Below, piece after piece: positions 1 through 8,222 of a DNA stretch of 64,000 nucleotides (position 1 is its first letter; every line of letters begins with the position of its first letter). The stretch spans positions 159,937 through 223,936 of the forward strand of contig CAXXUG010000014.1 in NCBI GenBank assembly GCA_963664835.2, read 5' to 3'. The translations under genes and the position numbers were made by a program. This DNA is from G963664835 sp963664835. GTDB taxonomy: Bacteria; Chloroflexota; UBA6077; FW602-bin22; JBCLEL01. The notes below the pieces were generated by a model. The model was not told where the DNA came from and searched no databases. It saw only the letters and a program-made list of their open reading frames with translations.

Positions 1-188
1 AGTGTTATGACGCGCAGATACCGTGGCGCGGTCTCGCCGCGTGGGGTGACCTCTCCCCAAAAGCGCAGTCGGCCATCCTGCTGCTTCTCTTGACGGAGCG
101 GTGCAGCCACGATCTTAGCGCACCAAGCCAACTCGATGTAGGGTCGCTTGCGGCGCACCTGTTCATCGAAGTACCGCGTCGTTTTCAC
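1..188 (-). CDS. Conserved small protein, C-terminally truncated by window edge
   Basis: Read by hand on the minus strand from a GTG at 188; it stays open to base 1, so its C-terminus lies outside the window. The 62 visible residues begin MKTTRYFDEQV and contain RPYIELAWC, GRLRFWGEV and APRYLRVIT. This layout resembles small conserved proteins that often sit second in two-gene units, but I cannot name a domain. It overlaps the end of the upstream small ORF (163-339) by 26 bases, which suggests translational coupling. A toxin role is possible by context only. Confidence 0.55.
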   Translation of the reverse strand, partial: MKTTRYFDEQVRRKRPYIELAWCAKIVAAPLRQEKQQDGRLRFWGEVTPRGETAPRYLRVIT

Positions 189-339
189 GTGCCCTGACAC
201 CCCCGTCCCACGCAGTACTTAAATCGTGATTGATGACGAAGTCCAACCACTCATCCGGCGTCCTCTGCACCTCACCGGCAGTGCACGCGCCGCAATCCAT
301 AGCCTCGCTCAAAGCCCCTGAAGCAAACAACTCCCTCAT
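163..339 (-). CDS. Small hypothetical protein, possible antitoxin-like partner
   Basis: A 58-residue ORF read from an ATG at 339 (an internal ATG at 300 would give 45 residues). It starts MRELFASGALSEAMDC and includes TPDEWLDFVINHDLS; it ends at the TGA in 163-165, inside the next gene. The overlapping pair on one strand, with a palindrome immediately upstream at 355-369, has the layout of a toxin-antitoxin unit. I do not recognise the family, so function is inference. Neither start has a convincing ribosome binding site. Confidence 0.4.
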   Translation of the reverse strand: MRELFASGALSEAMDCGACTAGEVQRTPDEWLDFVINHDLSTAWDGGVRARENDAVLR

Positions 340-354
340 CAACCGAATTGACTA

Positions 355-383
355 TTAACAAATTGTTAAACATTGAATATAAT
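355..383. promoter_or_regulatory. Perfect 15-bp palindrome next to a TATAAT box
   Basis: TTAACAA-A-TTGTTAA (355-369) is a perfect inverted repeat with 7-bp arms in an unusually AT-rich patch. A plus-strand TATAAT lies at 378-383 and a TTGACT at 348-353, but their 24-base spacing is too long for a standard sigma70 pair. The palindrome sits between the leftward small-gene pair and the rightward LysM gene, so it could be an operator for either. Confidence 0.4.
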
Positions 384-535
384 CAGCGCAAGGTTCATCG
401 ATGGCGCGGCAGCGTTGGGATACGCTGTGCCCTGCCGCCAGGCCAGATGGCATCGTTTGAATAGTGGACTATGCATCTGGGATTAGAGACTGTTCGTAGC
501 CGCAGCTCATTCAGAGGCACTAAGGAGGTAGCCAC

Positions 536-766
536 ATGGGCATCCTGGAAGCGCTGGGTCTCAAGAAGAAACCCGAAGAGCCGGCCAAGGGTATCACCGT
601 CAAAGTAGGCCCCCGCGATACCCTGCGTTCATTGTCCAAGAAGTACTATGGGACCGAGGATAAGTGGACGGTTATCTTCGAGGTCAACGAGTGGCGAATC
701 GATGGGGACGAGTTGGCTCCAGGTCAGGACTGCTTCATTCCCGACGCCGAAGAGCCGGCCACCTAG
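536..766 (+). CDS. Small cytoplasmic LysM-domain protein
   Basis: A 76-residue protein made almost entirely of one LysM fold (about residues 20-70). The domain pattern is visible as VGPRDTLRSLSKKYYG followed by W..IFEVN and LAPGQ..FIP. There is no signal peptide or membrane segment. LysM domains bind N-acetylglucosamine-containing glycans; small free-standing ones often serve as assembly or carrier modules. The start is well supported by AAGGAGG six to seven bases before the ATG. No operon partner is evident: the next gene is convergent. Confidence 0.8.
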   Translation: MGILEALGLKKKPEEPAKGITVKVGPRDTLRSLSKKYYGTEDKWTVIFEVNEWRIDGDELAPGQDCFIPDAEEPAT

Positions 767-823
767 AAGACACGCCCACGCCATACCACCCCGGCGCCTG
801 GCCCGGTCCTCTCGTGATCGAAA

Positions 824-1609
824 CTACCGGGCTAGAAAGCCGCCATCTACCACCACGGTAGTCCCGGTAACCAGGTCTGACGCGGCGGACGCGAGAAACA
901 CCGCAACTCCTTTGAACTCGTCCGCTTCCGCCAGACGGCCTAACGGCATCCGCACTTTCACCGCGTCGATTATGGGGTTCGACTTCTGCTTGAGCAGCCC
1001 GCCGCCAATGTTTGTCCGGGCATGAGTCGGCGCGATCCCATTGACCTGAATGTTGTCCTCGGCCAACTCCACCGCGAGGCTCCTGATCAGATTCACAACT
1101 CCGGCTTTGCTCGCCACGTACTCCCGACCACGCCCAACCGCGATGTGAGAAGTGAATCCGTAGATCGACGCGGTCGCTATTATCTTGCCCTTACCCCGCG
1201 GAATCATGACCCTTGCAGCTTCCCGCGCGGTGAGGTAGACGCCGGTCAGGTTGACGCCGATCACCGTATCCCAATTGGCCAGGCTCGATTCGACCAATGG
1301 GTCCGACCTGCTGCCCAAGCCGGCGTTCGCGAACGCGATGTCCAAAGTTCCTAGCTCTTCTACCGCTTCATCGACCATTCGTATATTGTCCGCCTCTACG
1401 CTGACGTCCGCCTCGATGGCAACCCCTCGCCGGCCCAACTGCTGCACGCGTTTGGCGGTCTCGTTTGCCGTTCCCGCATTGATGTCCACGCACGCGACGT
1501 CAGCTCCCGCCTCCGCCATCGCCAGGGAAAACGCTTCCCCAAGTCCACTGCCCGCGCCAGTGACCAACGCCACTCGGCCATCCAGCTTGAACTGATCCAA
1601 GATGCCCAT
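824..1609 (-). CDS. SDR-family NAD(P)-dependent oxidoreductase
   Basis: A classical short-chain dehydrogenase of 261 residues. It has the cofactor motif TGAGSGLG (17-24), an acidic residue after beta-2 (CVDIN, favouring NAD), NAG (95-97), and a catalytic set Ser148, Tyr164, Lys168 (YVASK). The C-terminus carries the usual GTTVVVDGG. I moved the start to the ATG at 1609 because GGAGG lies nine bases upstream and the family begins there; a longer frame upstream is not homologous. It is divergent from the decarboxylase genes at 1803. The substrate is unknown. Confidence 0.88.
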   Translation of the reverse strand: MGILDQFKLDGRVALVTGAGSGLGEAFSLAMAEAGADVACVDINAGTANETAKRVQQLGRRGVAIEADVSVEADNIRMVDEAVEELGTLDIAFANAGLGSRSDPLVESSLANWDTVIGVNLTGVYLTAREAARVMIPRGKGKIIATASIYGFTSHIAVGRGREYVASKAGVVNLIRSLAVELAEDNIQVNGIAPTHARTNIGGGLLKQKSNPIIDAVKVRMPLGRLAEADEFKGVAVFLASAASDLVTGTTVVVDGGFLAR

Positions 1610-1802
1610 AAGCGAACGCCTCCATCGGGCGATTTGCCCGGCCCATTTGTCCAGAAGAACGATATTAGCACATGGGTTGTCCTCTCCAGAGTCGAGCCTG
1701 GCCGCGCTGCTGTACAATCCCGTCCGGCATGTTTATAGTGGGTCCTGAGCTATGAACTACATCCTAGACCCTGCGTTCAGCAGCCGTTAGAAGGGAGCAA
1801 GT

Positions 1803-2306
1803 ATGGCCACAGCGCAAATATCTCTGACCGCCCGACGCTTCGTCGATGAGATCAAGAGTTGCGGCATCACCCACGCCGTCTGGCTACCGGACAGCGAGGC
1901 AAGATTCCTATACGACACGATGACCGCCGACCCCGACCTGGAGGTGGTGCCCGTATGCCGCGAGGGTGAGACTTTTGCCATCGCCTTGGGACTGATAATC
2001 GGTGGAAAGACCCCAGTCGTCCTGATACAGAACACCGGCTTCTTCGAATCCGGCGATTCGATTCGCGCATTGACGCTCGATTGCGATCTTCCGCTGCTGA
2101 TACTCGTCGGATATCGAGGATGGCGCCAGGGCCGGCCAATGGTCGACTCCGCCGGCACATACACGGTGCCCAGTCTCGAGTCCTGGGGAATAGAGCACTA
2201 CCTCGTAGAGTCGGATAACGACATCGGGTTGATCTCCAAAGCATTCGCGCGCGCTCAAGATCTGTCGAAGCCAGTCGCGGTCCTGATCGGAACCGAATAC
2301 GCCTGA
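1803..2306 (+). CDS. comD: Sulfopyruvate/phosphonopyruvate decarboxylase, alpha (PYR) subunit
   Basis: A 167-residue ThDP-enzyme PYR domain, matching the alpha subunit of two-subunit sulfopyruvate decarboxylases. Visible features are the ..THAVWLPDSE start, the REGE motif with the ThDP-activating Glu (VPVCREGET), and QNTGFFESGDSIR. The pair with the next gene would convert 3-sulfopyruvate to sulfoacetaldehyde plus CO2, or the phosphonate equivalent; the sequence cannot separate these. Stop and next start overlap (TGATG), so the subunits are co-translated. In a bacterium without other coenzyme M genes nearby, a role in organosulfonate or phosphonate turnover is more likely than coenzyme M synthesis. 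Confidence 0.8.
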   Translation: MATAQISLTARRFVDEIKSCGITHAVWLPDSEARFLYDTMTADPDLEVVPVCREGETFAIALGLIIGGKTPVVLIQNTGFFESGDSIRALTLDCDLPLLILVGYRGWRQGRPMVDSAGTYTVPSLESWGIEHYLVESDNDIGLISKAFARAQDLSKPVAVLIGTEYA

Positions 2307-2869
2307 TGTTTACGTCCCGGGAAGCGACCAGAATCATCAGCCAATACCAGGACGATGTCGTCGTCGTCCACACGATGACGAACTCCCACGAATGGGCCAG
2401 GGTCGCCAGGGACGCAAAATCGGATATCGGCCTTGGCGGCGCGATGGGCAAAACGTCTTCAGTCGCTCTGGGGATCGCCCTTGCCAGGCCCGATCGCCGC
2501 GTCTTCGTGTTGGATGGAGACGGCAGCCTGCTCATGAACCTGGGCACCCTCGTGACGATTGCCCAGGCCGCGCCGTCCAATCTCGTCCATTTCGTGTACG
2601 AAAACGGCACGTACGAAGTCACCGGCGGCCAGCCCATCCCAGGCGTAGGTCAGGTGGATTTTGCCGGGATGGCCTTGGGCGCCGGCTACCGGGCGGCCTA
2701 TACCTTCGATAACGCGAAGGATTTCGCGGAGGCGGCCGGCGGGATCCTCTTAGACGACGGGCCTACGTTGATCGATCTGAAGCTCAAGACCTGCGAAGAC
2801 TGGCTGGAGGTTCCCGAGCGAGACTTCAATGAGTGCCTGCAAAGCCTCAAAGAGAATCTCGCTGAGTGA
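2306..2869 (+). CDS. comE: Sulfopyruvate/phosphonopyruvate decarboxylase, beta (PP) subunit
   Basis: A 187-residue ThDP-binding PP domain. It shows the Mg-ThDP motif GDGS (71-74) followed by N78 and the LxTIAQ helix, plus GGAMGKTSSVALGIALA. It completes the active site with the PYR subunit encoded directly upstream (overlapping stop and start). Splitting into two small subunits is the archaeal ComDE arrangement and is also found in bacteria. The substrate (sulfopyruvate or phosphonopyruvate) remains an inference. Confidence 0.82.
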   Translation: MFTSREATRIISQYQDDVVVVHTMTNSHEWARVARDAKSDIGLGGAMGKTSSVALGIALARPDRRVFVLDGDGSLLMNLGTLVTIAQAAPSNLVHFVYENGTYEVTGGQPIPGVGQVDFAGMALGAGYRAAYTFDNAKDFAEAAGGILLDDGPTLIDLKLKTCEDWLEVPERDFNECLQSLKENLAE

Positions 2870-2943
2870 ATCCTATGCCGCATTGCCGGCAAGTTAGGCG
2901 CCCCAACCAGACCATATAGTCAATACCACCTACCTGGTGCCAA

Positions 2944-3771
2944 ATGGAAAGCGACGCCGTTACGCAGCGTTTCGCCACATTGGCGGGATTGCCTGACGAG
3001 CAGATTGACCTCGCCCCTGCCGCTCTGATGATGGCGACGATAGAGGATCCGCGTCTCGATGCCGGCGAGCATCTAGCCGCGCTCGACTCGCTCGCGGATG
3101 CCGCCGCTCGCCGGCTGGCCGGCCGGCAAGACCCCCTCTCTTCGATCAACGCCCTCAGTGAGTTTCTTTTCGACGAAATGGGATTCCGCGGCAATCGAGA
3201 AGACTACTATGACCCAAGAAACAGCTTTCTCAACGCGGTACTTAGCCGACGTCTTGGTATCCCGATCACGCTCTCGCTAATTTACATCGAGGTCGGCAGG
3301 CGCCTGGGAATCGGGCTCCTGGGAATCGGAATGCCGGGCCATTTCCTCGTCCGGCACGGCGATCTGTCGGACTTGTTCGTCGACCCCTTCTACGGAGGGA
3401 TCATTCTCTCAGCCGAGGAATGCGCGCAACGGCTTCGTCAAGTCACCGGCGCCGATGTCCAGTGGAGTCCCGCCTACCTGTCTCCCGTGTCGAATCTTGA
3501 GTACATCGGCCGCATGCTGCGTAACCTCAAAGCCATCTATTGGCGCCGGCAAGACTACGAGCGCGCCCTCCGAGTGACCAATTGGCTGATGGCGCTGCAG
3601 CCTACCCATGCGCGGGAGCGCTGGGACCGCGGAGTGCTCTACGCTCTAGCCGGCCGAAACATTCTCGCCCTGAATGATCTGGAATCATACGTTTCTTCAA
3701 ACCCGTCCACCAAAGACGCGGCGCAGGCGCGCGACCTGATTCGCCGACTGAAACGGTCCGTGGCCAACTGA
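2944..3771 (+). CDS. SirB1-family transglutaminase-like/TPR protein
   Basis: A 275-residue member of the SirB1/UPF0162 family. The transglutaminase-like core is seen in FLNAVLSRRLGIPITLS, IYIEVGRRLGI and GMPGHFLVRH; a TPR-like helical C-terminus follows (about 190-270, LRNLKAIYWRRQDYERAL). These proteins are cytosolic and usually lack a clear catalytic Cys; function is not settled. It is rightward after comE with a 74-bp gap, so it may be co-transcribed. Confidence 0.8.
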   Translation: MESDAVTQRFATLAGLPDEQIDLAPAALMMATIEDPRLDAGEHLAALDSLADAAARRLAGRQDPLSSINALSEFLFDEMGFRGNREDYYDPRNSFLNAVLSRRLGIPITLSLIYIEVGRRLGIGLLGIGMPGHFLVRHGDLSDLFVDPFYGGIILSAEECAQRLRQVTGADVQWSPAYLSPVSNLEYIGRMLRNLKAIYWRRQDYERALRVTNWLMALQPTHARERWDRGVLYALAGRNILALNDLESYVSSNPSTKDAAQARDLIRRLKRSVAN

Positions 3772-3888
3772 TTTCTTTGAACAACCCCCACTGCCTCACC
3801 TGCAATCCCGTCTTGCGACTCCTGACGCTCGACCGGCAGATTGCCGGACAGCCTTGGCAATGCAGTTGGACGACCACCGAAAGTTAGA

Positions 3889-5067
3889 ATGAGCCAGAAG
3901 CTAGTCGTCGGCCAATCCGGCGGCGCCACGGTAGTAATAAACGCGAGCCTGGCCGGCGTGATAGCCGCGGCAAATGAGTGGCTTGGACACGGCAGGGTCG
4001 CCGGCATGGTCCACGGCGTCGAGGGCGCGCTTGGCGGGAACTTCGTCGACCTGGGCCAACTTTCCGCGTCGGACTTATGTCTGCTGCGTCGGACCCCCTC
4101 GGCCGCGCTCGGCTCCTGCCGGCTCAAGCTCTCAGACGACGACATCGCCAGACTTCTTGATAGGCTGCAAGCCCAACAGGCCCGTTGGTTCGTTTACATA
4201 GGCGGAAACGATTCCGCCGATACGGCCGATCGCCTCTCCCATGCCGCAAAGTCGGCCGGGTACGCCCTCCAGGTGGCTGTTGTTCCCAAGACTATAGACA
4301 ACGATCTTGTCGGCACCGACCATTGTCCCGGCTACGGCAGCATCGCCCGCTACGTCGCCAGCGTCACTCAAGAAGCCGGTTGCGATACCGCGGCGATGAG
4401 AAAAGTCGATCAGGTAAAGGTCATCGAAGTAATGGGCCGCAATACCGGATGGGTAGCCGCGGCGGCCGGACTGGCTAAGAGGCACCCTGAAGACCCCCCT
4501 CAGGTCATTTGGCCGGCCGAGCTTCCATTCTGCATCGATCGGTTCCTATCGCTGGTCGAGAACAGCCTCGAGAGGGTCGGACACGCGACTATCGTGATCA
4601 GCGAGACCATCCGGTACGGTTCAGGGGAGTTGGTCGGCGCATCCAGCCGGCCTGAGGTGGTCGACTCGTTCGGACACCGGCGCGACCTGCGCCCGGCCGA
4701 CGTTCTCTGCCGGGCAATCAGCCAGAAACTGGGAGTCCGGGCCAGGTGGGACCGGCCCGGTACCCTCCAACGTAGCTCGATGGCATACGTTTCCGAGGTG
4801 GACCTCGCCGAGGCCGAGCTCGCCGGCCGCGATGCCGTCCGGGCCCTGCGAGACGGGCACAGCGGCGTGATGGTGAGCTTTCTCCGAACGCCCGGACCTG
4901 TCTACGGCATCGAGACCGGACTGGTACCTCTCGAGAGGGTCGCTAACCGCGAGCGCAAAATGCCGCATGAGTTTCTGGCGAAAGACTTGGGCGACGTTAG
5001 CGACGCGTTTCGGGCGTACGCAATGCCCCTGGTTGGAGAGTTGCCACACTTCCGGCGACTGATATAG
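3889..5067 (+). CDS. 6-phosphofructokinase, PPi-dependent type
   Basis: A 392-residue phosphofructokinase. GGNDS at about 105-109 replaces the ATP-type GGDGS, which is the usual mark of pyrophosphate-dependent or ambiguous enzymes; the catalytic loop reads PKTIDNDL (133-140), followed by GxGS and MGRNTGW. It would catalyse reversible phosphorylation of fructose-6-phosphate. I chose the ATG at 3889 (MSQKLVVGQSGG) because the first beta strand starts there; the earlier TTG adds unrelated residues. The ribosome site is weak. A class II fructose bisphosphatase (glpX) lies elsewhere in this window. Confidence 0.85.
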   Translation: MSQKLVVGQSGGATVVINASLAGVIAAANEWLGHGRVAGMVHGVEGALGGNFVDLGQLSASDLCLLRRTPSAALGSCRLKLSDDDIARLLDRLQAQQARWFVYIGGNDSADTADRLSHAAKSAGYALQVAVVPKTIDNDLVGTDHCPGYGSIARYVASVTQEAGCDTAAMRKVDQVKVIEVMGRNTGWVAAAAGLAKRHPEDPPQVIWPAELPFCIDRFLSLVENSLERVGHATIVISETIRYGSGELVGASSRPEVVDSFGHRRDLRPADVLCRAISQKLGVRARWDRPGTLQRSSMAYVSEVDLAEAELAGRDAVRALRDGHSGVMVSFLRTPGPVYGIETGLVPLERVANRERKMPHEFLAKDLGDVSDAFRAYAMPLVGELPHFRRLI

Positions 5068-5121
5068 GCCGCCGGCCAGGGAAATACGGAGAGTCGAATT
5101 ACCGCCGACTACGAGTTGGAC

Positions 5122-5889
5122 CTACTTCGGCACCAGGGCGTCCATAAGGATGCGCGAGGCGCTTCTCAGGTAGAAATGGTCCCCGCCGGCCTGCACGAAC
5201 TGGACACCATCGTTGATCCATTGCCTGGATGCTTCGATGCTATCTCCCAACCCCACTCCCAGCATCTTGCCGCTGGCACGCGTCTTCGAGATGATACGCT
5301 CGACCGTCGGACGGAACCTTGGATTGTCCATATCAAGCAGTGTCCCTAGTGACCCAGACAGGTCGCCCGGTCCGATCATTACGCCATCTAGGCCCGGCAA
5401 GGCCAGGATGGAATCGATCCTGTTTACCGCGTCGATGTGCTCCATCATCACAAACGCCAGTACTTGCTCGTTCGCTCGTTGGGGAAAATCGGTACCCAAG
5501 TATCCTTCATAGCCCCCCGCTCGGCGGGGGCCAATACCGCGAACGCCCAATGGCGGGTACCGGCACCAATCGACGATCAGCTTTGCGTCCTCGATAGTGC
5601 GGATCTGCGGGCCGACTATTCCATCTGCGCCGCCGTCGAGCGCCCACTTTATGTAGGTAGTGTCTGCCGTCGGCACCCTGACCAGCGAGGCGCATTCGGT
5701 GCCCTTGGTCGCGATCACATGCGCCAGCATCGCGTCCGGTGGGATGGGATTATGTTCCGCATCTATGAAAAGGAAGTCGACAATGTCGGTAAGTGCTTCG
5801 CTGACAGTCGGGTCGGTGAATGAGACTGCGGCGCCAATTACCGGCTTCCCCGACTTGATCTTCTCGCGGAAGAATCTTGCGTTATGCAT
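5122..5889 (-). CDS. HpcH/HpaI-family aldolase
   Basis: A 255-residue class II pyruvate aldolase of the HpcH/HpaI family. Visible elements are FIDAEHNP (in place of the usual DLEH), SLVRVP, the GADGIVGPQI strand, the metal-ligand Glu in MMEHIDAV, and the closing MIGPGDLS. Such enzymes cleave or form 2-keto-3-deoxy acids, releasing pyruvate. It is last in a leftward operon with an SDR, a rhamnose-mutarotase-like protein and a PhyH dioxygenase (12-bp gap from the SDR). A deoxy-rhamnonate or fuconate aldolase is a plausible assignment. Confidence 0.85.
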   Translation of the reverse strand: MHNARFFREKIKSGKPVIGAAVSFTDPTVSEALTDIVDFLFIDAEHNPIPPDAMLAHVIATKGTECASLVRVPTADTTYIKWALDGGADGIVGPQIRTIEDAKLIVDWCRYPPLGVRGIGPRRAGGYEGYLGTDFPQRANEQVLAFVMMEHIDAVNRIDSILALPGLDGVMIGPGDLSGSLGTLLDMDNPRFRPTVERIISKTRASGKMLGVGLGDSIEASRQWINDGVQFVQAGGDHFYLRSASRILMDALVPK

Positions 5890-5900
5890 TCAATCCTCTT

Positions 5901-6704
5901 TCAATCGGTCGGAATGGGATCCTGTCGACCGTCCTTTATCCATAGGAACTCGCCATTGATTGAGCCGGAGTCGGCGTCGACCAGGGTTAGCACCAGGTCG
6001 GCCGTCTTCTCCGGCGGGTCCCCGCCGCTGTCACCAACGTCGCGCGCCCAATCTCGAAGAGGCTCGCCTATCTCTCCCAGAGTATCGGCCTGCTCTTTTA
6101 TGTAACGCCACATCTCGGTTTTGACTTCACCCGGATGCAGTACGTTGGCGGTGACGCCGGTCCCCACCAACTCGGCCGCCAGTGAGCGCGTGAACTGGTT
6201 CAGCGCAACTTTACTCGTCGAGTAGGCGCTGTTGAGAGGTCCAGGCGGATGCAGCGATGCCGCGGAGGTCACGTTGATTATGCGGCCCCACCCCTTTGCG
6301 ATCATTCCTTCGACGAACGCCCGACACGTCAGGTACGGAGCAATCAGATTGAAGTTAATTGTCTCGATCCATTCCTCGTAGTCGGTATCCGCCACCAATC
6401 GGATTGGGCCGAAAACGCCGGCCGAGTTGACCAGAATATCGGGCGGCCCGCTCACTTGCTCAACTCGAGGCTTCAGCTCGTCGAAGATCGCCTCCGGCCG
6501 GCTCGCGTCCAGCGCGGTGGCCGTCCCACCGCCTCCTCGGGACTCGATTTGCCGGACAGTCTCGGCAAGCTGCGACTCGGTCCGGGCAACGACGTGTACG
6601 TGGGCGCCGGCGTCGGCCATTGCGAGCGCGACGGCTCGACCGATGCCCCGCCCCCCGCCAATGACCACCGCGACCTTGCCGGCAAGCATTCCCGCTTCAC
6701 TCAT
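5901..6704 (-). CDS. SDR-family oxidoreductase
   Basis: A 267-residue classical SDR with GGGRGIGRA in the cofactor loop, ARTE after beta-2 (Arg favours NADP), NSAG, and YSTSK for the catalytic Tyr and Lys. It ends three bases before the mutarotase-like gene begins upstream and runs into the aldolase gene, so it is the third gene of the operon. By context it could oxidise a sugar or sugar acid, but the substrate cannot be read from the sequence. Confidence 0.86.
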   Translation of the reverse strand: MSEAGMLAGKVAVVIGGGRGIGRAVALAMADAGAHVHVVARTESQLAETVRQIESRGGGGTATALDASRPEAIFDELKPRVEQVSGPPDILVNSAGVFGPIRLVADTDYEEWIETINFNLIAPYLTCRAFVEGMIAKGWGRIINVTSAASLHPPGPLNSAYSTSKVALNQFTRSLAAELVGTGVTANVLHPGEVKTEMWRYIKEQADTLGEIGEPLRDWARDVGDSGGDPPEKTADLVLTLVDADSGSINGEFLWIKDGRQDPIPTD

Positions 6705-6707
6705 GAC

Positions 6708-7025
6708 TCACTCCGACGCGTCGAACTTGAAGACCTGGGTCACGAACTTCGCGTCTACCTTGCCGTCGTCGTTGAACTCCATCAGCGGCTCGAACCATTT
6801 GCCCCACTTGTCGTGGATCTCAGAGTCCCAGAGTCGGTCCCAGGCTCCGTCCTCTTCGACTTCGGAATAAAGGAACACGTACGGTTCGTCCTCAAATGAG
6901 GCGATCTTGCTTATGCCGCACCTCTTTATTTCCTCCGTCAGTTCCGGCCATATCTCGTCATGGCGTTTGACGTACTCTTCTAGGGCGCCGGGCTTTAGCT
7001 TCATTACGAACGCCTGTTGAATCAT
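6708..7025 (-). CDS. rhaM: L-rhamnose mutarotase family protein
   Basis: A 105-residue ferredoxin-like alpha/beta barrel protein of the RhaM family. It shows the family start (QAFVMKLKPG), the His-bearing helix RHDEIWPEL, and the C-terminal W..LWDSEIHDKW and FNDDGK. RhaM interconverts the anomers of L-rhamnose; some homologues act on other sugars. The length matches the family (about 104). Its place in a leftward operon with an SDR and an HpcH-type aldolase supports deoxy-sugar catabolism. Confidence 0.82.
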   Translation of the reverse strand: MIQQAFVMKLKPGALEEYVKRHDEIWPELTEEIKRCGISKIASFEDEPYVFLYSEVEEDGAWDRLWDSEIHDKWGKWFEPLMEFNDDGKVDAKFVTQVFKFDASE

Positions 7026-7079
7026 TTGGGCACAACCTCACATTTCAAATACTGCGACGTCGAGTCGTAGCGTCGCACT

Positions 7080-7889
7080 CTATCCATATGAACCGCGGGG
7101 ATGGACGCCGAGCAACCTCTGGCGGCGCGGTGACGACCGGGCCAGCAAGTCTTCCGGCATATGGTAGTTCACGAATGGGTAGAACCGCTGGGATATGAAG
7201 CGGCAGCCGTAGCTGACCTGCTGTACGTAGCGACAGCGGTCTTCCGTCTGGTTCGGCGCGCCTCGGTGCCAGGTCTGGCCGTTCTGGAAACAGATATCGC
7301 CGGCGTTTACGATTATGCTGTGAATGCCCTGATCTTCATAGGTCAACTCTGGATCCGGCGCCCGACCGCTGCGGTGGCTTCCGGGCACGAACTGAGTTGG
7401 ACCTAGCTCTTCATCCACGTCGACGAGATAGTGCATCACCTGCACCACGAAGCTGGGCGTCGGAATGCGCGGATCTAGCGGCACACCCTCAGGCCGGGGA
7501 AAGTGGATCGCCTCGTCGACGTGCCAGGTGGAGATGCCTTGCCCCGGCCGCGTGTAGATCGCGTTCATCGATATCATGTGGCAATCGGGTCCCAGCACCG
7601 CTTCGAGAAAGTCTACAGCCGGTGCTCGGTCTATCAGATCTTCGAAAATCTTGCCGTTTAGGAACATCTGGTGACGGATGATATCGCTGTCCGAGCCGGC
7701 ATGATCCGGCCCGTCAAACGCAGCGATAAGCTCCTCGCGCATCTGGCGCACTTCGTCCGGCGACAGAATGTTGCGCAGGATTAGAAACCCGTCACGCTCG
7801 TAGTCGACCACCCACTTGGCAAGCTGATCTGGCGTTGGCGACCACTGGCCGGCGGGCAAACTGGTCTCGGATTGGCCGTTTCCTGACAT
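7080..7889 (-). CDS. Phytanoyl-CoA dioxygenase (PhyH) family protein
   Basis: A 269-residue Fe(II)/2-oxoglutarate dioxygenase. The metal facial triad is visible as HVD in STWHVDEAIHF and a distal His in GQTWHRGAPN, with a following Arg (EDRCRY) for 2-oxoglutarate. An N-terminal helix FERDGFLILRNILSP-type start is present (YERDGFLILRN). It heads the leftward operon with rhaM, SDR and aldolase. GAGGTG seven bases before the ATG at 7889 supports the start. The substrate is unknown; PhyH enzymes hydroxylate varied small molecules. Confidence 0.88.
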   Translation of the reverse strand: MSGNGQSETSLPAGQWSPTPDQLAKWVVDYERDGFLILRNILSPDEVRQMREELIAAFDGPDHAGSDSDIIRHQMFLNGKIFEDLIDRAPAVDFLEAVLGPDCHMISMNAIYTRPGQGISTWHVDEAIHFPRPEGVPLDPRIPTPSFVVQVMHYLVDVDEELGPTQFVPGSHRSGRAPDPELTYEDQGIHSIIVNAGDICFQNGQTWHRGAPNQTEDRCRYVQQVSYGCRFISQRFYPFVNYHMPEDLLARSSPRRQRLLGVHPRGSYG

Positions 7890-8115
7890 AGCCGTTCACC
7901 TCTGCGACTTCCGGCCGCAATCGGACCTCGGCGGTGTCCGACTGAACAATTGCAAAGTCTCTGTCGGCACCGATCAATGCCCACCGGAGGAGGTTGCAGC
8001 CTTGTTGTCCGCACCGGCAATATATGCCGAACCCGTCCGCCGTGTCAATCCTCCAGCCGGCATAAGAGTCTGGTACGAAAACAATCTCAGGTGGCCCCGA
8101 GAGCCTCCACACCAC
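7792..8115 (-). CDS. Possible truncated hypothetical protein upstream of PhyH
   Basis: A 107-codon frame starting at a GTG. Its first 75 residues look like real protein (VPDSYAGWRIDTADGFG, then YCRCGQQGCNLLRW, then DFAIVQSDTAEVRL), with a CxC...C cluster that could bind metal. The remaining residues overlap the start of PhyH in another frame and look like read-through, so the natural end may be lost. It lies between PhyH and the IS110 region, so it may be a remnant. I do not recognise the family. Confidence 0.33.
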   Translation of the reverse strand: MVWRLSGPPEIVFVPDSYAGWRIDTADGFGIYCRCGQQGCNLLRWALIGADRDFAIVQSDTAEVRLRPEVAEVNGYVRKRPIRDQFARRPVVANARSACQVGGRLRA

Positions 8116-8222
8116 GACTCTCGCGCTTCTCTTTTGCGGCCCCTCACTTCGTCATACCGGCCCTCGTTTCGTCATTTGTATGTTGAGAATGCCTCACAAA
8201 TGGGGCCAAATTGTGGGGTATG

